In this document: positions 1 through 9,582 of the stretch, piece by piece | Position numbering within the stretch: position 1 is the stretch's first letter | Layout: each line of letters starts with the position of its first letter | Assembly (NCBI GenBank): GCA_024226515.1 | Contig: JAAELQ010000008.1 | Span: 1 to 64,000 of the forward strand | Length of the DNA stretch: 64,000 nt | Direction: 5' to 3' | From: a bacterium | GTDB taxonomy: Bacteria; Acidobacteriota; Polarisedimenticolia; Polarisedimenticolales; Polarisedimenticolaceae | Notes under the pieces: generated by a model | Seen by the model: the letters and a program-made list of their open reading frames with translations, nothing else | Database searches by the model: none | Told to the model about the DNA's origin: nothing | Translations under genes and position numbers: made by a program

Positions 1-173
1 ACGCGCAATGCGTCCCTGCCTGCTTCACCCATGAGATGCTCCCACTATTTGCACGTCGAGGAACCGAATCCGCCCTATTCTACAGGCTCAAAGCGGTATC
101 CAATGCATAGAAACGCATCGGGCATCTGGGAAATCCGGGTTAAAAAAACTCTGGTCTCGTCGGGAGGTTCTTC

Positions 174-1391
174 ATGAACGGGCGCATCGGTCGTGTGGAT
201 TCGAGAAGTGTGTGCCGCGGGTGGGTCGCGATTGCATTGCTGGGGAGCGTCGCCGCCCTCGTCGGTTGCGGAGGGCCGTCGTCGGTGCCGATCGCGGGCG
301 TGGTGACCTCGACGGATCTGGGCGAGTTGCGGAACGCGAACCCGGTGCTGCCGCTGCCGGAGTCGCCGCTCGGTGTCGGCGCGTCGCTGGCCGACCTGCA
401 GGACCCTCCGACACCGGAGGCGGTGCGGCTCGGTCGCTGGTTGTTCTACGACACCCGCCTCTCGATCGACGAAACGATCTCCTGCGCCACGTGCCACCGG
501 CCGGAATTCGGCTTCTCCGAGCCGACGCCGGTGTCGACGGGTGTCGAGGGGAAGAAGGGCGGGCGCAAGGCGCCGCCCGTGCTGAACATGGCGTTCAACA
601 TCGAGGCCCATCAGTTCTGGGACGGCCGGGCCGCCACGCTCGAGGAACAGGCGATCGGGCCGATGATCAACCCGGTCGAGATGGCGATGCCGGACCACGA
701 CGTGGTCATCGCGAAGCTGCGCGAGACGAAGACGTACGCGGCTTTCTTCGAGGAGGTGTTCGGCGATCCGGAAATCGACATCGATCGTGTGGCCCGGGCG
801 ATCGCGGACTACGAGCGCACACGCCTCAGCGGCAACTCTCCCTGGGATCGCTGGCGCGCGGAACCCGATCCGGCGGATGATTCCATCGACGTCGAGGCGG
901 TGACCGACTTCGATGGCACGATCCACCTGGATCGTATCGAGTTTGCCGACGGCGAACACGTAACGGGCGAGGTCAAGCTGGGCCACTACGTCTTCTTTGA
1001 GAAGGCGCTCTGCAACCAGTGCCATCTGGGCGTCAACTTCACCGACTCACAGTTCCACAATCTCGGCGTAGGCTGGGACGCGGCCGCCGGAGAGTTCTCG
1101 GACCAGGGCCGATGGGACTTCACCAAGAATGAAGCCGACCGAGGCGCGTTCAAGACTCCGACCCTGCGCGAGGTTGCTCGCCGGGCGCCCTACATGCACG
1201 ACGGATCGGTGGCCACGCTGCGAGACGTCGTAGAATTGTACGTCCGCGGCGGTGAGGCGAATCCGCATCTGTCGCCGAAGGTGACCGAGCTCGGCCTGAC
1301 CGAGGAAGAGGTCGAGGCGCTGGTGGCGTTCATGGAGGCCCTCGACGGCGAGGGTTTCGAGGACGAGCCGCCCGCAAGATTCCCGGGCTGA
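174..1391 (+). CDS. Di-haem cytochrome c peroxidase / MauG-family lipoprotein
   Basis: Likely a periplasm-facing di-haem peroxidase that reduces peroxides, or a MauG-like oxidase. Two c-type haem sites are visible: CATCH at residues 104-108 and CNQCH at 280-284. These are the N- and C-terminal haems of the bacterial cytochrome c peroxidase fold. The N-terminus is a lipoprotein signal with lipobox LVGC and lipidation at Cys32. ATG174 follows a clear GGGAGGT. At 405 residues it is longer than typical CcpA (about 330), with an insertion between the haem sites. It stands alone 17 bases before the presumed proB start. The exact substrate cannot be read from sequence. Confidence 0.88.
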   Translation: MNGRIGRVDSRSVCRGWVAIALLGSVAALVGCGGPSSVPIAGVVTSTDLGELRNANPVLPLPESPLGVGASLADLQDPPTPEAVRLGRWLFYDTRLSIDETISCATCHRPEFGFSEPTPVSTGVEGKKGGRKAPPVLNMAFNIEAHQFWDGRAATLEEQAIGPMINPVEMAMPDHDVVIAKLRETKTYAAFFEEVFGDPEIDIDRVARAIADYERTRLSGNSPWDRWRAEPDPADDSIDVEAVTDFDGTIHLDRIEFADGEHVTGEVKLGHYVFFEKALCNQCHLGVNFTDSQFHNLGVGWDAAAGEFSDQGRWDFTKNEADRGAFKTPTLREVARRAPYMHDGSVATLRDVVELYVRGGEANPHLSPKVTELGLTEEEVEALVAFMEALDGEGFEDEPPARFPG

Positions 1392-1397
1392 TCGGTC

Positions 1398-1404
1398 GGG
1401 AGGT
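1398..1404 (+). promoter_or_regulatory. Shine-Dalgarno that argues for an early proB start
   Basis: GGGAGGT lies 5 bases ahead of an in-frame ATC at 1409. No ATG, GTG or TTG is in frame between this site and GTG1454. Residues encoded upstream of 1454 (ending DAGRTVLKVGS) look like the normal glutamate-kinase N-terminus, so translation probably begins near 1409. Confidence 0.45.
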
Positions 1405-1408
1405 AGCG

Positions 1409-2542
1409 ATCGGCGATTCGACAAGACAGGAGATCGTCGACGCCGGTCGGACGGTGTTGAAGGTGGGCAGCCGCGTGTTGACGCGGAGCGACGGCTCGCC
1501 GGCTTTGTCTCGCCTGTTCTCCATCGTCGAGGCGGCCGCGGACCTGCGGGCCCGTGGCCGCGAGGTGATCGTCGTCAGCTCGGGCGCGGTGGGTTTCGGT
1601 GTGGAGGCCCTCGGTCACGAGAAGCCGCCGGAGTCGTTGGACGAGCGACAGGCCTGCGCCGCAGTCGGCCAGACGCGACTGATGGGCCTGTACCGCGAGG
1701 GATTCTCGCGGTACGGTCTCGAGTGCGGGCAGGTCCTGCTGACCCAGGGCGACTTCGACGATCGGATGCGCTACCTGAACCTGCGTAGCACGATGGCGGC
1801 TCTGCTGCGGCACGGCGTCGTGCCGATCGTCAACGAGAACGACGCGGTCTCGACCGAAGAGCTCGCTTTCGTCGAGGGCGAGTCGCGTCACGTCTTCGGC
1901 GACAACGACAAGCTCTCGGCCCTCGTGGCCTCCAAGCTGGACGCGGAGCTGCTCGTCATGCTCACCGACGTGGACGGCGTCTACGACAGAGATCCGCGCA
2001 AGCACCGCGCGGCGAAGCTGCTGAACGAGGTTCGCGAACCCGACGGTCTCGCCGTCTCGGGGCAGGGGTCGGCGCTCGGGCGCGGCGGCATGCGCAGCAA
2101 GGTCGGGGCGGCCACGATCGCGACGCTGGCCGGTTGTCACGCCGTGATCGCGTCGGGGCTCGATCCCGGCGCCCTCCGGCGCGTGCTGGTCGGCGAGATC
2201 GTGGGAACGTGGTTTCCGGCCGGCAGGGCGCTCGACGCGCGGCAGCGGTGGATCGCGTTCGCCGCGGCGCCGCGCGGTAGCCTCGAGCTGGACGCCGGCG
2301 CCGTGACCGCCATCCGCAAGCGGCGCGCCTCGGTGCTGGCGGCCGGCGTGACGCGCTGCGAGGGAGAGTTCAAGCGCGGAGACGTCGTGGAACTCCACGG
2401 CCCCGGCGGCGCCGCGCTGGGTCGCGGGATCGTTTTCTGCGATGCGCCCGAGGCGCGCCGCTGGTGTGCGGGCGAGCGGCCGAGCGGCGTGCGCAACCAC
2501 GACGCGCTGGTTCATCGCGACCATCTGGTTCTGGAGGAGTGA
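1409..2542 (+). CDS. proB: Glutamate 5-kinase
   Basis: Phosphorylates L-glutamate to gamma-glutamyl phosphate, the first step of proline synthesis. The amino-acid kinase domain covers about residues 1-265, with LKVGSRVLT near the start, SSGAVGFG, the NENDAVST substrate loop, FGDNDKLSALVA and GRGGMRSKV. A PUA domain follows (about 275-370), as in E. coli ProB (367 residues). The first conventional start, GTG1454, would place the catalytic Lys at residue 3 and cut into strand beta1. I place the start near 1409 (377 residues) because of a good Shine-Dalgarno and homology-like upstream sequence, although this requires an ATC codon. proA follows 5 bases downstream, forming the classic proBA pair. 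Confidence 0.93.
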   Translation: MGDSTRQEIVDAGRTVLKVGSRVLTRSDGSPALSRLFSIVEAAADLRARGREVIVVSSGAVGFGVEALGHEKPPESLDERQACAAVGQTRLMGLYREGFSRYGLECGQVLLTQGDFDDRMRYLNLRSTMAALLRHGVVPIVNENDAVSTEELAFVEGESRHVFGDNDKLSALVASKLDAELLVMLTDVDGVYDRDPRKHRAAKLLNEVREPDGLAVSGQGSALGRGGMRSKVGAATIATLAGCHAVIASGLDPGALRRVLVGEIVGTWFPAGRALDARQRWIAFAAAPRGSLELDAGAVTAIRKRRASVLAAGVTRCEGEFKRGDVVELHGPGGAALGRGIVFCDAPEARRWCAGERPSGVRNHDALVHRDHLVLEE

Positions 2543-2547
2543 GCGCC

Positions 2548-3840
2548 GTGCCCGGAATGCCCGAACTCGCACGATCGGTTCGCGAGGCTCAGCGCAGGCT
2601 GGGCGCCGCCGAGGGCGCGCGACGCAGCGCCTCGCTGACTCGCCTGGCGGCGTTGCTCGACGAGCACAAGGCCGCGTTGCTCGACGCCAACCGCGAGGAC
2701 ATGGTCGCAGCCGAGAAGGGCAACCTCGCCCCACCGCTGTTGCGTCGGCTGGAACTGACCGAGGCGAAGTTGCAGACGCTGGCCGAGGGCGTGTCGCAAC
2801 TGGCGCGGTGGCCGGACCCGATCGGCAAGGAACTGCGCCGGACCGAGCTCGACTCGGGGCTCGTCCTGCGCAAGGTGCAGAGCCCGCTGGGCGTGCTGCT
2901 GATCATCTTCGAGAGCCGGCCCGATGCCGTGATCCAGATCGGCTCGCTGGCGATGCGTTCGGGAAACGGTGTGATCCTCAAGGGCGGCGCCGAGGCCACG
3001 CAGTCGAATCGCGCGCTGGTCGACTGCCTGCGCGAGGCGCTCGCGGACGAGGGACTTCCGGCCGACGCGGTGCGTGGCGTCGAGGGGCGCGAGCCGGTGG
3101 CCGAGTTGCTGCAACAGGACGACGACATCGACCTGGTGATTCCCCGAGGGTCGGGCCGGCTCGTACGCTCGATTCAGTCCTCGACGCGCATCCCGGTCCT
3201 CGGGCACGCCGAGGGCATCTGTCACCTCTATGTCGACGGCAGCGCCGACCCAGCCATGGCGCGGAGACTGGCGGTGGACGGCAAGTGTGACTACCCGGCG
3301 GCCTGCAATGCGACCGAGACGCTCCTCGTGCACCGGGCGTTCTTGCCGCACCTGACCTCGCTCGGCCGCGCGCTGACGGCAGCCGGCGTCGAATTGCGGG
3401 CCGACGACGACGCGCGCGCGGTCCTCGAGGATGCAAGGCCGGCGGCCGAGGAAGACTGGTCGACGGAGTACGGCGCCCCGATTCTCGCCGTGCGGACGGT
3501 CGCAGGACTCGACGACGCGATCGAGCACATCCACCGCTACGGCAGCGCTCATACCGACGCCGTCGTCGCCGAGGACGAGCAGGTTCGCCGGCGTTTTCTG
3601 CGCGAGGTGGACTCGGCGTCGGTTTTCGCCAACGCCAGCACACGATTCGCGGACGGCTTTCGCTACGGGCTCGGCGCCGAGGTCGGCATCAGCACGTCAC
3701 GCATCCACGCGCGCGGTCCGGTCGGCGTGGACGGTTTGTTGACTTCGCGCTGGCTGCTCGAGGGGCAGGGGCAGGTTGCCGGAGACTACGGTTCCGGCAA
3801 GCGCAGCTTCACGCACCGCACGCTGCCGCCGGACGACTGA
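2548..3840 (+). CDS. proA: Gamma-glutamyl phosphate reductase (glutamate-5-semialdehyde dehydrogenase)
   Basis: Reduces gamma-glutamyl phosphate to glutamate-5-semialdehyde with NADPH, the second step of proline synthesis. It has the aldehyde-dehydrogenase fold with the catalytic Cys253 in PAACNATETLLVH, the IPRGSGRLVRSI and GHAEGICHLYVD segments, and C-terminal VGISTSRIHARGPVG. GTG2548 is chosen because GGAGGA sits 9 bases upstream and the frame then begins just after the proB stop at 2542. ATG2557 is an alternative. Length 430 residues matches the family (417 in E. coli). Translational coupling to proB fits channelling of the labile acyl phosphate. Confidence 0.95.
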   Translation: MPGMPELARSVREAQRRLGAAEGARRSASLTRLAALLDEHKAALLDANREDMVAAEKGNLAPPLLRRLELTEAKLQTLAEGVSQLARWPDPIGKELRRTELDSGLVLRKVQSPLGVLLIIFESRPDAVIQIGSLAMRSGNGVILKGGAEATQSNRALVDCLREALADEGLPADAVRGVEGREPVAELLQQDDDIDLVIPRGSGRLVRSIQSSTRIPVLGHAEGICHLYVDGSADPAMARRLAVDGKCDYPAACNATETLLVHRAFLPHLTSLGRALTAAGVELRADDDARAVLEDARPAAEEDWSTEYGAPILAVRTVAGLDDAIEHIHRYGSAHTDAVVAEDEQVRRRFLREVDSASVFANASTRFADGFRYGLGAEVGISTSRIHARGPVGVDGLLTSRWLLEGQGQVAGDYGSGKRSFTHRTLPPDD

Positions 3841-3858
3841 GCGAGCCCGAGACCAGGA

Positions 3859-4530
3859 TCAGAAGCGGAAGCCGAAGCCCACGCCGACCACCAGCGGGTT
3901 CACGTCGACCGTGCCCAGTGCCGTCGCGCCGGCGTCGACGTCCAGCTCGATGTCGATGTACTTGACGTCGAAGTTGAACACCTTGTCGTCGCCGACGGGG
4001 ATGTCGAAACCGACCTGCCCGGCGAGGCCGAAGCTGGTGCTGTCCAGGTCCAGGTTGGCGAGAGCGCCGGACTCCTGGTAGAAGATCGTCAAGTTCAATC
4101 CAGCGCCGATGTACGGCCTGAAGTCGCCGTCCGGGTTGAAGTGGTACTGCGCCAGCACGGTCGCCGGGGCGTGGTACACGCTGCCCAGGCTGACGTCGCC
4201 GCCCGCTTGAGTGACCTCTTGCGCCGCCGTGGCGAGGATGGCCTCGATCGCGAGGTTGTCGCCGAAGAATCGAGTCAGGTCGATCTCGATCGTCAGGTCG
4301 CTGTCGACCTCGGTGCCGGCATCGCCCAGGTCCCCGTCGGCGTCGTCGTTGGGTTGGATGAACAACAGCCGTGTCCGGAGCATCCAGTCATCCTCGCCGG
4401 CGGTCACGGCGGGGGCACAGGCAAGCAGCAAGACCGCACGGTTGCGCTGCAGGTCATTCGATCGCGCGCCGACGAGGAGTGCGGAACTGCAGGGACGGCC
4501 TCCTTTCGAGGTCGGGCACTTCGAAAACAC
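3859..4530 (-). CDS. ompW: OmpW-like outer-membrane beta-barrel protein
   Basis: Small eight-strand-type outer-membrane barrel. Alternating hydrophobic strands, the FRPYIGAGLNLTIFY and FGLAGQVGFDIPVG segments, and a terminal Phe (GVGFGFRF) match the OmpW/YiaT family that forms narrow channels for small hydrophobic molecules. The start is unresolved. The frame is open up to GTG4530, but a strong AAAGGAGG lies inside it at 4506-4499. A plausible signal peptide (RNRAVLLLACAPAVTA) only begins near 4452, where the in-frame codon is CTG. Either a non-standard start or an indel in the signal sequence is possible. It converges on proA with an 18-base gap. Confidence 0.8.
   Translation of the reverse strand: MFSKCPTSKGGRPCSSALLVGARSNDLQRNRAVLLLACAPAVTAGEDDWMLRTRLLFIQPNDDADGDLGDAGTEVDSDLTIEIDLTRFFGDNLAIEAILATAAQEVTQAGGDVSLGSVYHAPATVLAQYHFNPDGDFRPYIGAGLNLTIFYQESGALANLDLDSTSFGLAGQVGFDIPVGDDKVFNFDVKYIDIELDVDAGATALGTVDVNPLVVGVGFGFRF
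4499..4506 (-). promoter_or_regulatory. Strong Shine-Dalgarno without a usable start codon
   Basis: Minus-strand AAAGGAGG ahead of the OmpW-like gene. The following in-frame codons (GGC CGT CCC TGC AGT) contain no start. CTG 6 bases downstream is in another frame and soon meets a TGA. This makes the annotated start of the barrel protein doubtful. Confidence 0.4.
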
Positions 4531-4642
4531 GGCAAAAATCGTCTGGTCTCATAGGAAGCACAAGCTCGGCAGAGTCTCGGCGGCCGTCGAGAGGATTGAC
4601 AGCGCGTTCGACCTGCGAGATTCTTGGGCGGAAGGACCCTTC

Positions 4643-6136
4643 ATGCAACGGCGTGCGATTCGAACCGGGCTCAAGACGGCGCTGATCCTGTGCGTTGCCG
4701 GCCTCGCTCCGATTCTCGCCGGTACGACCCCGGAGCGGCTGTGTCTCCCGGCGTCCGGCGGACACTCGCCGGTGGCGGACGGCGACCTCGGGGACTGGTG
4801 CGTCGGGTCGGCGCCGCGGGCGGAGAACCGAGCGGCCCTGCTGCAGTGCGACGCGGGGGGCGAGCTCGTCTGGTGGGACGCGCCGGCCGACGGCGCGGTC
4901 AACGACCTCGCGACGATCGTCGCCACGCACGATGCCGACAACCTCTACTGGGGCTTCAATTTGCACAACGACGCGGACCCGGTGCTGATGCCGTTCATCG
5001 AGATCGCGATCGACGTCGCACCCGGCGGCAACCCGACCTGGTGGGACCCGCAGTCCGCCCTCACCGCTCCGGGACGCTGCAGCGTCAGTACCGATCGCCG
5101 TTGCACGGCAGACGCCGACTGCCACTTCTGCAGCAATTCGACCGTCTACACCGGCACACCGCTGGAACGACCGCGCGTCTGTGGCTCGACCGGCCAGTTC
5201 GACGAGTGCGATTACCTCGACCCGACCGACATCTGCAACCGGGAGGAGGTCTGCGAGGAGCTCGACGTGCAACCGGCCGTGCCCGGCGCGGGATCGTTCT
5301 CGAGCCCCGAGAGCGCGCCGGACTATCTGCTCGTCTTCGACCTCGGCCGCTGGCTGATCGGCATCTGCGATTCGATCATGCTGCTGCGCGCCGACGGCCC
5401 GGACTGGGTCGAGATTCCGCGCCAGACTCCCGATCTGGTGTGCAATCTCCCGACCTGGCGCTTCGCGCCGCAGGTCAACCCGGGCACCGGCGGCGGTGGC
5501 GGCGGGCCGCCCAGCGACGTCGAGTTCGAGATCCCATGGGAGGCGTTCGACTGTCCGGAATGTGCGACGTTCGAGCCGGGCACCTGCTTCACCTGGACGA
5601 CGCTGGTCAGCCGCACGCTGCTCACCCTCGACTACAGCCCGGACCTCGGGGTCGAGGACGTGATGAGCGAGGCGGTCTCCGGGACCTCGACCTCGACCAC
5701 CGACAGCTGCGCAGCAGGCGGCGCGGGCTCGACGCTGTGCGAGATCGCCGACGGCAGCACCGATGCGTTCGCGCCGTTCGCTTCCGGCGTTCGCGGCGGT
5801 CGGGTCTCGGGGCTACGCATGGCACACAACCCCGCCGCAGAGTCGACGCCGTCGCTCACGCTCGAGTGGGATCCGTCCTGCGCCGCGGGGGACGATGACT
5901 ACGCGGTGTATGCCGGCGACCTCGGCGTGTGGGACAGCCATGCGCCGCGATCCGGGCTTTGCTCGACCGCGGGCGCCACGACGGTGACGTTCGATCCCGA
6001 TGCCGGAAGCAGGTTCTACCTGATCGTGCCCGCGGACGGCGCCACGGAGGGATCGTACGGCGTCGACGGGCTCGAAACCGAGCGACCGCAGAGCGCGGTG
6101 CCGTGCCTGGCGCAGTCCCTCGGCACCTGCCCCTGA
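4643..6136 (+). CDS. Secreted protein of unknown function, Cys-rich N-terminal half
   Basis: I do not recognise the family. ATG4643 follows GGAAGGA and opens a signal peptide (LKTALILCVAGLAPILA). The mature protein (about 470 residues) begins with a region resembling a carbohydrate-binding or DOMON-like beta domain (PVADGDLGDW, DADNLYWGFNLHNDADP). A Cys-rich stretch follows (RCTADADC, CGSTGQFDECD), then a Gly-rich linker (GTGGGGGGPP) and beta-rich sequence with VYAGDLGVW near the end. The even-looking Cys spacing suggests disulphides and extracytoplasmic folding. It is a single gene, followed by the argG promoter. Confidence 0.75.
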   Translation: MQRRAIRTGLKTALILCVAGLAPILAGTTPERLCLPASGGHSPVADGDLGDWCVGSAPRAENRAALLQCDAGGELVWWDAPADGAVNDLATIVATHDADNLYWGFNLHNDADPVLMPFIEIAIDVAPGGNPTWWDPQSALTAPGRCSVSTDRRCTADADCHFCSNSTVYTGTPLERPRVCGSTGQFDECDYLDPTDICNREEVCEELDVQPAVPGAGSFSSPESAPDYLLVFDLGRWLIGICDSIMLLRADGPDWVEIPRQTPDLVCNLPTWRFAPQVNPGTGGGGGGPPSDVEFEIPWEAFDCPECATFEPGTCFTWTTLVSRTLLTLDYSPDLGVEDVMSEAVSGTSTSTTDSCAAGGAGSTLCEIADGSTDAFAPFASGVRGGRVSGLRMAHNPAAESTPSLTLEWDPSCAAGDDDYAVYAGDLGVWDSHAPRSGLCSTAGATTVTFDPDAGSRFYLIVPADGATEGSYGVDGLETERPQSAVPCLAQSLGTCP

Positions 6137-6160
6137 GCGAGTCCGTCCGGCCCGGCGTTC

Positions 6161-6169
6161 TGCTAACTT
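6161..6169 (+). promoter_or_regulatory. Extended -10 promoter of argGH
   Basis: TG-C-TAACTT, an extended -10 element with no convincing -35, ends 42 bases before the argG start. TG-n-TA motifs of similar type also precede the pstS and cyclophilin genes in this window. Confidence 0.4.
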
Positions 6170-6211
6170 GGGGGCCAGGTACCCACGAACGCACGCTGAG
6201 GGGGCACGATC

Positions 6212-7465
6212 ATGGGCAACGACAGCGGCAAGGTCATCCTGGCGTACAGCGGCGGACTGGATACATCCGTGATCCTCAAGTGGCTCGCGCGGCGCGGGCA
6301 CGAGGTCGTCGCGTACGTCGCGGACGTCGGCCAGCAAGAGGACTTCGGCTCGGTCCGCGAGAAGGCGCTCGCCACCGGCGCGTCCTCGGTCCGCATCGAG
6401 GATCTCAAACAGGAGTTCGTCACCGACTTCATCTTCCCCGCATTCAAGGCCAACGCGATCTACGAGGGCAGCTACCTGATGGGTACGGCGCTCGCGCGCC
6501 CGCTGATCGCCCGGCGACAGATCGAGATCGCGCACGAGGAGGGCGCGCCGTTCGTCTCGCACGGCGCGACGGGCAAGGGCAACGACCAGGTACGTTTCGA
6601 ACTGGCGTACTACGCGCTCGACCCCGAGATCCGCGTGATCTCACCGTGGAAGGAACGGGAGTTTCTCGACAAGTTCCGCGGACGGCCGGAGCTGCTGGCC
6701 TACGCTGAAGAGCACGGGATCCCCGTCACGGCCTCGCGCGCGAAGCCGTACAGCGAGGACGACAACCTGCTGCACCTCAGTCACGAGTCCGGCATCCTCG
6801 AGGACCCGGCCCACGAGCCCGCCGAGGACGTCTTCTCGCGCACCGTCTCGCCCGAGGCCGCGCCCGACAGGCCCACACGTCTCCGCGTCGACTTCAGGGA
6901 CGGGCTTCCCTCGAGGGTCGAGAACCTGGACGACGGCACCGTCGAGGATGCGCCGCTTCCGCTGTTCGAGTACCTGAACCGGCTGGGCGCCGAGAATGGG
7001 ATCGGCCGGCTCGATCTGGTCGAGAACCGGTTTGTCGGCGTGAAGTCGCGCGGGATTTACGAGACGCCGGGCGGGACGATCCTGCACGTGGCGCATCGCG
7101 ACATCGAGGGCATCGCGATGGACCGCGAGGTGCGCCGGCTGCGCGACATGCTGTCGGCCAAGCTCAGCGAGTTCATCTACAACGGCTTCTGGTTCAGCCC
7201 CGAGATGGACTTCCTGATGGCGGCGATCGACAAGAGCCAGGAGGTAATCGACGGCAGCGTGTGGCTCAAGTTGTACAAGGGCAACGTGACCGTGCTGGGG
7301 CGCGAGTCGAGCAGTTCGCTGTACGACCGCGATCTGTCCAGCATGGACATCGAGGGCGGCTTCGACCAGAAGGACTCCGAGGGCTTCATCAAGATCAACG
7401 CGATCCGGCTGATGGCCCACAACGCGATCATGAAGCGCAAGAGCCGCGACTGGGGCGTGGAATGA
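6212..7465 (+). CDS. argG: Argininosuccinate synthase
   Basis: Condenses citrulline and aspartate with ATP to argininosuccinate. The N-terminal PP-loop is clear ([18 protein letters not shown], from residue 8), followed by [15 protein letters not shown] and [10 protein letters not shown], all family signatures. At 417 residues it has the usual length of the bacterial/eukaryotic short form (about 400). The stop overlaps the argH start as ATGA, so the two steps are translationally coupled. No arginine repressor site was recognised in the upstream 70 bases. Confidence 0.97.
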   Translation: MGNDSGKVILAYSGGLDTSVILKWLARRGHEVVAYVADVGQQEDFGSVREKALATGASSVRIEDLKQEFVTDFIFPAFKANAIYEGSYLMGTALARPLIARRQIEIAHEEGAPFVSHGATGKGNDQVRFELAYYALDPEIRVISPWKEREFLDKFRGRPELLAYAEEHGIPVTASRAKPYSEDDNLLHLSHESGILEDPAHEPAEDVFSRTVSPEAAPDRPTRLRVDFRDGLPSRVENLDDGTVEDAPLPLFEYLNRLGAENGIGRLDLVENRFVGVKSRGIYETPGGTILHVAHRDIEGIAMDREVRRLRDMLSAKLSEFIYNGFWFSPEMDFLMAAIDKSQEVIDGSVWLKLYKGNVTVLGRESSSSLYDRDLSSMDIEGGFDQKDSEGFIKINAIRLMAHNAIMKRKSRDWGVE

Positions 7466-8655
7466 AACTGTGGAGCAAGGGGTACGAGCTGGATCCGACG
7501 GTCGAGGCCTACACCGTCGGTGACGATGTCGACCTGGACCGCGCGCTGGTGGCGTACGACTGCACGGCGTCGGCAGTTCACGCCCGCGTTCTGCGCAAGG
7601 CCGGTGTGCTGAACGAGGAAGAGGCGAAGCGCCTGGTCGATGCGCTGGGTCGAATGAAGTCCCTGGCCGAGAAGAACGAATTCCCGATCCGTCCCGAGGA
7701 AGAAGACGGACACACCGCGCTCGAGAACCGTCTGGTGGAGCAGCTCGGGGATCTGGGTAAGAAGATCCACACGGCTCGCTCGCGCAACGATCAGGTCGTC
7801 ACGGCGCTGCGGCTGTACATGAAGGATCGGCTCGACGACGTCTCGTCGCTGGTCGACACGCTCGTGGCGGCGCTGAACGTGCGGATCGACGCGGACGGGT
7901 CGATCCAGTTTCCGGGGTACACCCACACGCGCCGCGCCATGCCGTCGTCGTTCGCGATGTGGGCCGGGTCGTTCGCCGAGAGCCTGTCGGACACGAAGCT
8001 GACGCTCGGCGCGGCGCGCGAACTGATCGATCAGAATCCGCTGGGAACCGGGGCCGGGTACGGGATACCGGTCCTCGAGCTGGACCGCGAGTTCGCCGCC
8101 CGCGAGCTCGGCTTCGCTCGCGTGCAGAGCAACCCGCTCTACGTGCAGAGCAGCCGCCCCAAGTTCGAGGCCACCGTCGTCTCGGCGCTGCTGGACGTGA
8201 TGGCCGACCTGCACAGGTTGGCCGTCGACCTGATTCTGTTCAGCTCCAGCGAGTTCGGTTTCTTCTCGCTTCCGCGCGAGGTGTGCACCGGAAGCTCGAT
8301 CATGCCGCAGAAAGTGAACCCGGATCCGCTGGAGATTCTGCGGGCGCGCTATCACGAGGTGCTGGCGCACGAAGTTCAGATTCGTACCACTGCCGCAGGA
8401 CTGATATCCGGATACCACCGCGACTTCCAGTGCACGAAGCGGCCGTTGATGCTCAGCTTCGAGACGGTGGCCGCGTCGCTGCGCGTGGCCGAGATCGTGG
8501 TGCGCTCGCTGACCGTCGACGTCGACGCCTGCCGCAGCGCATGCACCGACGAGATCTACGCCACCGAACGGGCGTACGAGCTGGTGCAGCAGGGGATGCC
8601 GTTCCGCGACGCCTACCGCAAGGTCGCCGACGAGCTGTTCGGGTCGGAAGACTGA
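7462..8655 (+). CDS. argH: Argininosuccinate lyase, short C-terminus
   Basis: Cleaves argininosuccinate to arginine and fumarate. The fumarase/aspartase-superfamily signature [12 protein letters not shown] starts at residue 277 and carries the catalytic Ser. [10 protein letters not shown] and [17 protein letters not shown] are the other active-site regions. ATG7462 overlaps the argG stop. The protein has 397 residues, about 60 fewer than E. coli ArgH (457). It ends soon after [16 protein letters not shown], so the usual C-terminal helical extension is missing while the catalytic residues remain. No frameshift is evident at the end. Confidence 0.94.
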   Translation: MKLWSKGYELDPTVEAYTVGDDVDLDRALVAYDCTASAVHARVLRKAGVLNEEEAKRLVDALGRMKSLAEKNEFPIRPEEEDGHTALENRLVEQLGDLGKKIHTARSRNDQVVTALRLYMKDRLDDVSSLVDTLVAALNVRIDADGSIQFPGYTHTRRAMPSSFAMWAGSFAESLSDTKLTLGAARELIDQNPLGTGAGYGIPVLELDREFAARELGFARVQSNPLYVQSSRPKFEATVVSALLDVMADLHRLAVDLILFSSSEFGFFSLPREVCTGSSIMPQKVNPDPLEILRARYHEVLAHEVQIRTTAAGLISGYHRDFQCTKRPLMLSFETVAASLRVAEIVVRSLTVDVDACRSACTDEIYATERAYELVQQGMPFRDAYRKVADELFGSED

Positions 8656-8750
8656 TCGCCTAGCGCTTCAGAAAGTGCGGATGATCCTCGCCGCACGACG
8701 ACTCCTACCGGAGCGCGTAACGAAACGCGCGCTCAATGGAGGAGTGGAAC

Positions 8751-9578
8751 ATGAGACGCATCGAATTCGGTCCCAGTGTGTTTCTCGGCCTGGCGAGCCT
8801 CCTGTTGCTCGGACTGCTGGTTCCCGCGGTCTGGGCCGGCGGGGACGAGGACTCGGACGACGAGATTCCGTTCGACGTGGCCGAGATCTTCTTCGAACTC
8901 AACAACACCGACGGCGACCTCGGAATCCACGCGCTGATCGACGGCGAAGGGTGGAAGAAACTGGAGATCGAGAACGCGAGCGAGCGCGAACTGCTCGAGG
9001 TTCGCGTCAAGTCGAGCCTGCGCCGGCAGGGTCTGACGGAGATCTTCTTCGAGAGCGCCGAGCCGACGTTCGACGAGCTGGCGCCTTCTCGCTTCTTCCG
9101 CCGCTTCCGCGCCGGAACCTACGAGGTCGAGGGTACGACGCTCGACGGGGCCGAGCTCGAGAGCGAGACCGAGCTGACCCATCTGATGCCGGCGCCGCCG
9201 GCGCCGACGGTCAACGGAGAGCCGATGGCCACCCAGTGCGACGACGAAGAGCCGGGCTACGACGCGACGGAGACCAGCGCACCGGTCACGATCGCCTGGC
9301 CCGCGGTCGAGACGTCGCATCCCGACCTGGGCAAGCCGCGCTCGTCGACCGACATCGAGATTCACAACTACGAGGTCGTGGTCGAGACCGAGATCGAAAC
9401 CGCGGGCGGAGAAGAGATAGATGTCGTGTTCAGCGTCATCCTGCCTCCCGGTGTGACCTCGATGACCGTGCCCGAGGAGTTCATCGCGCTCAGCGACGAG
9501 TTCAAGTACGAGGTCCTGGTTCGCGAGAGTAGCTGGAACCAGACCGCCACCGAGAGCTGCTTCGTTGTCGAGGACTGA
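8751..9578 (+). CDS. Secreted acidic protein of unknown function
   Basis: Unrecognised family. ATG8751 lies 6 bases after GGAGGAG and starts a signal peptide (FLGLASLLLLGLLVPAVWA). The mature part is strongly acidic (GGDEDSDDEIPFDVAE) and ends with a predicted all-beta domain that looks fibronectin III-like (APVTIAWPAVETSHPDLGK, IHNYEVVVETE, PEEFIALSDEFKYEVLVRE). It probably acts outside the cytoplasm in interactions or adhesion. The HEAT-repeat gene starts 4 bases after its stop, so the two are likely co-transcribed. Confidence 0.75.
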   Translation: MRRIEFGPSVFLGLASLLLLGLLVPAVWAGGDEDSDDEIPFDVAEIFFELNNTDGDLGIHALIDGEGWKKLEIENASERELLEVRVKSSLRRQGLTEIFFESAEPTFDELAPSRFFRRFRAGTYEVEGTTLDGAELESETELTHLMPAPPAPTVNGEPMATQCDDEEPGYDATETSAPVTIAWPAVETSHPDLGKPRSSTDIEIHNYEVVVETEIETAGGEEIDVVFSVILPPGVTSMTVPEEFIALSDEFKYEVLVRESSWNQTATESCFVVED

Positions 9579-9582
9579 CTCG

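Noticed and set aside
1..173. A possible gene or promoter at the left edge
   Set aside because: Too short to judge; nothing beyond the Shine-Dalgarno of the peroxidase was supported.
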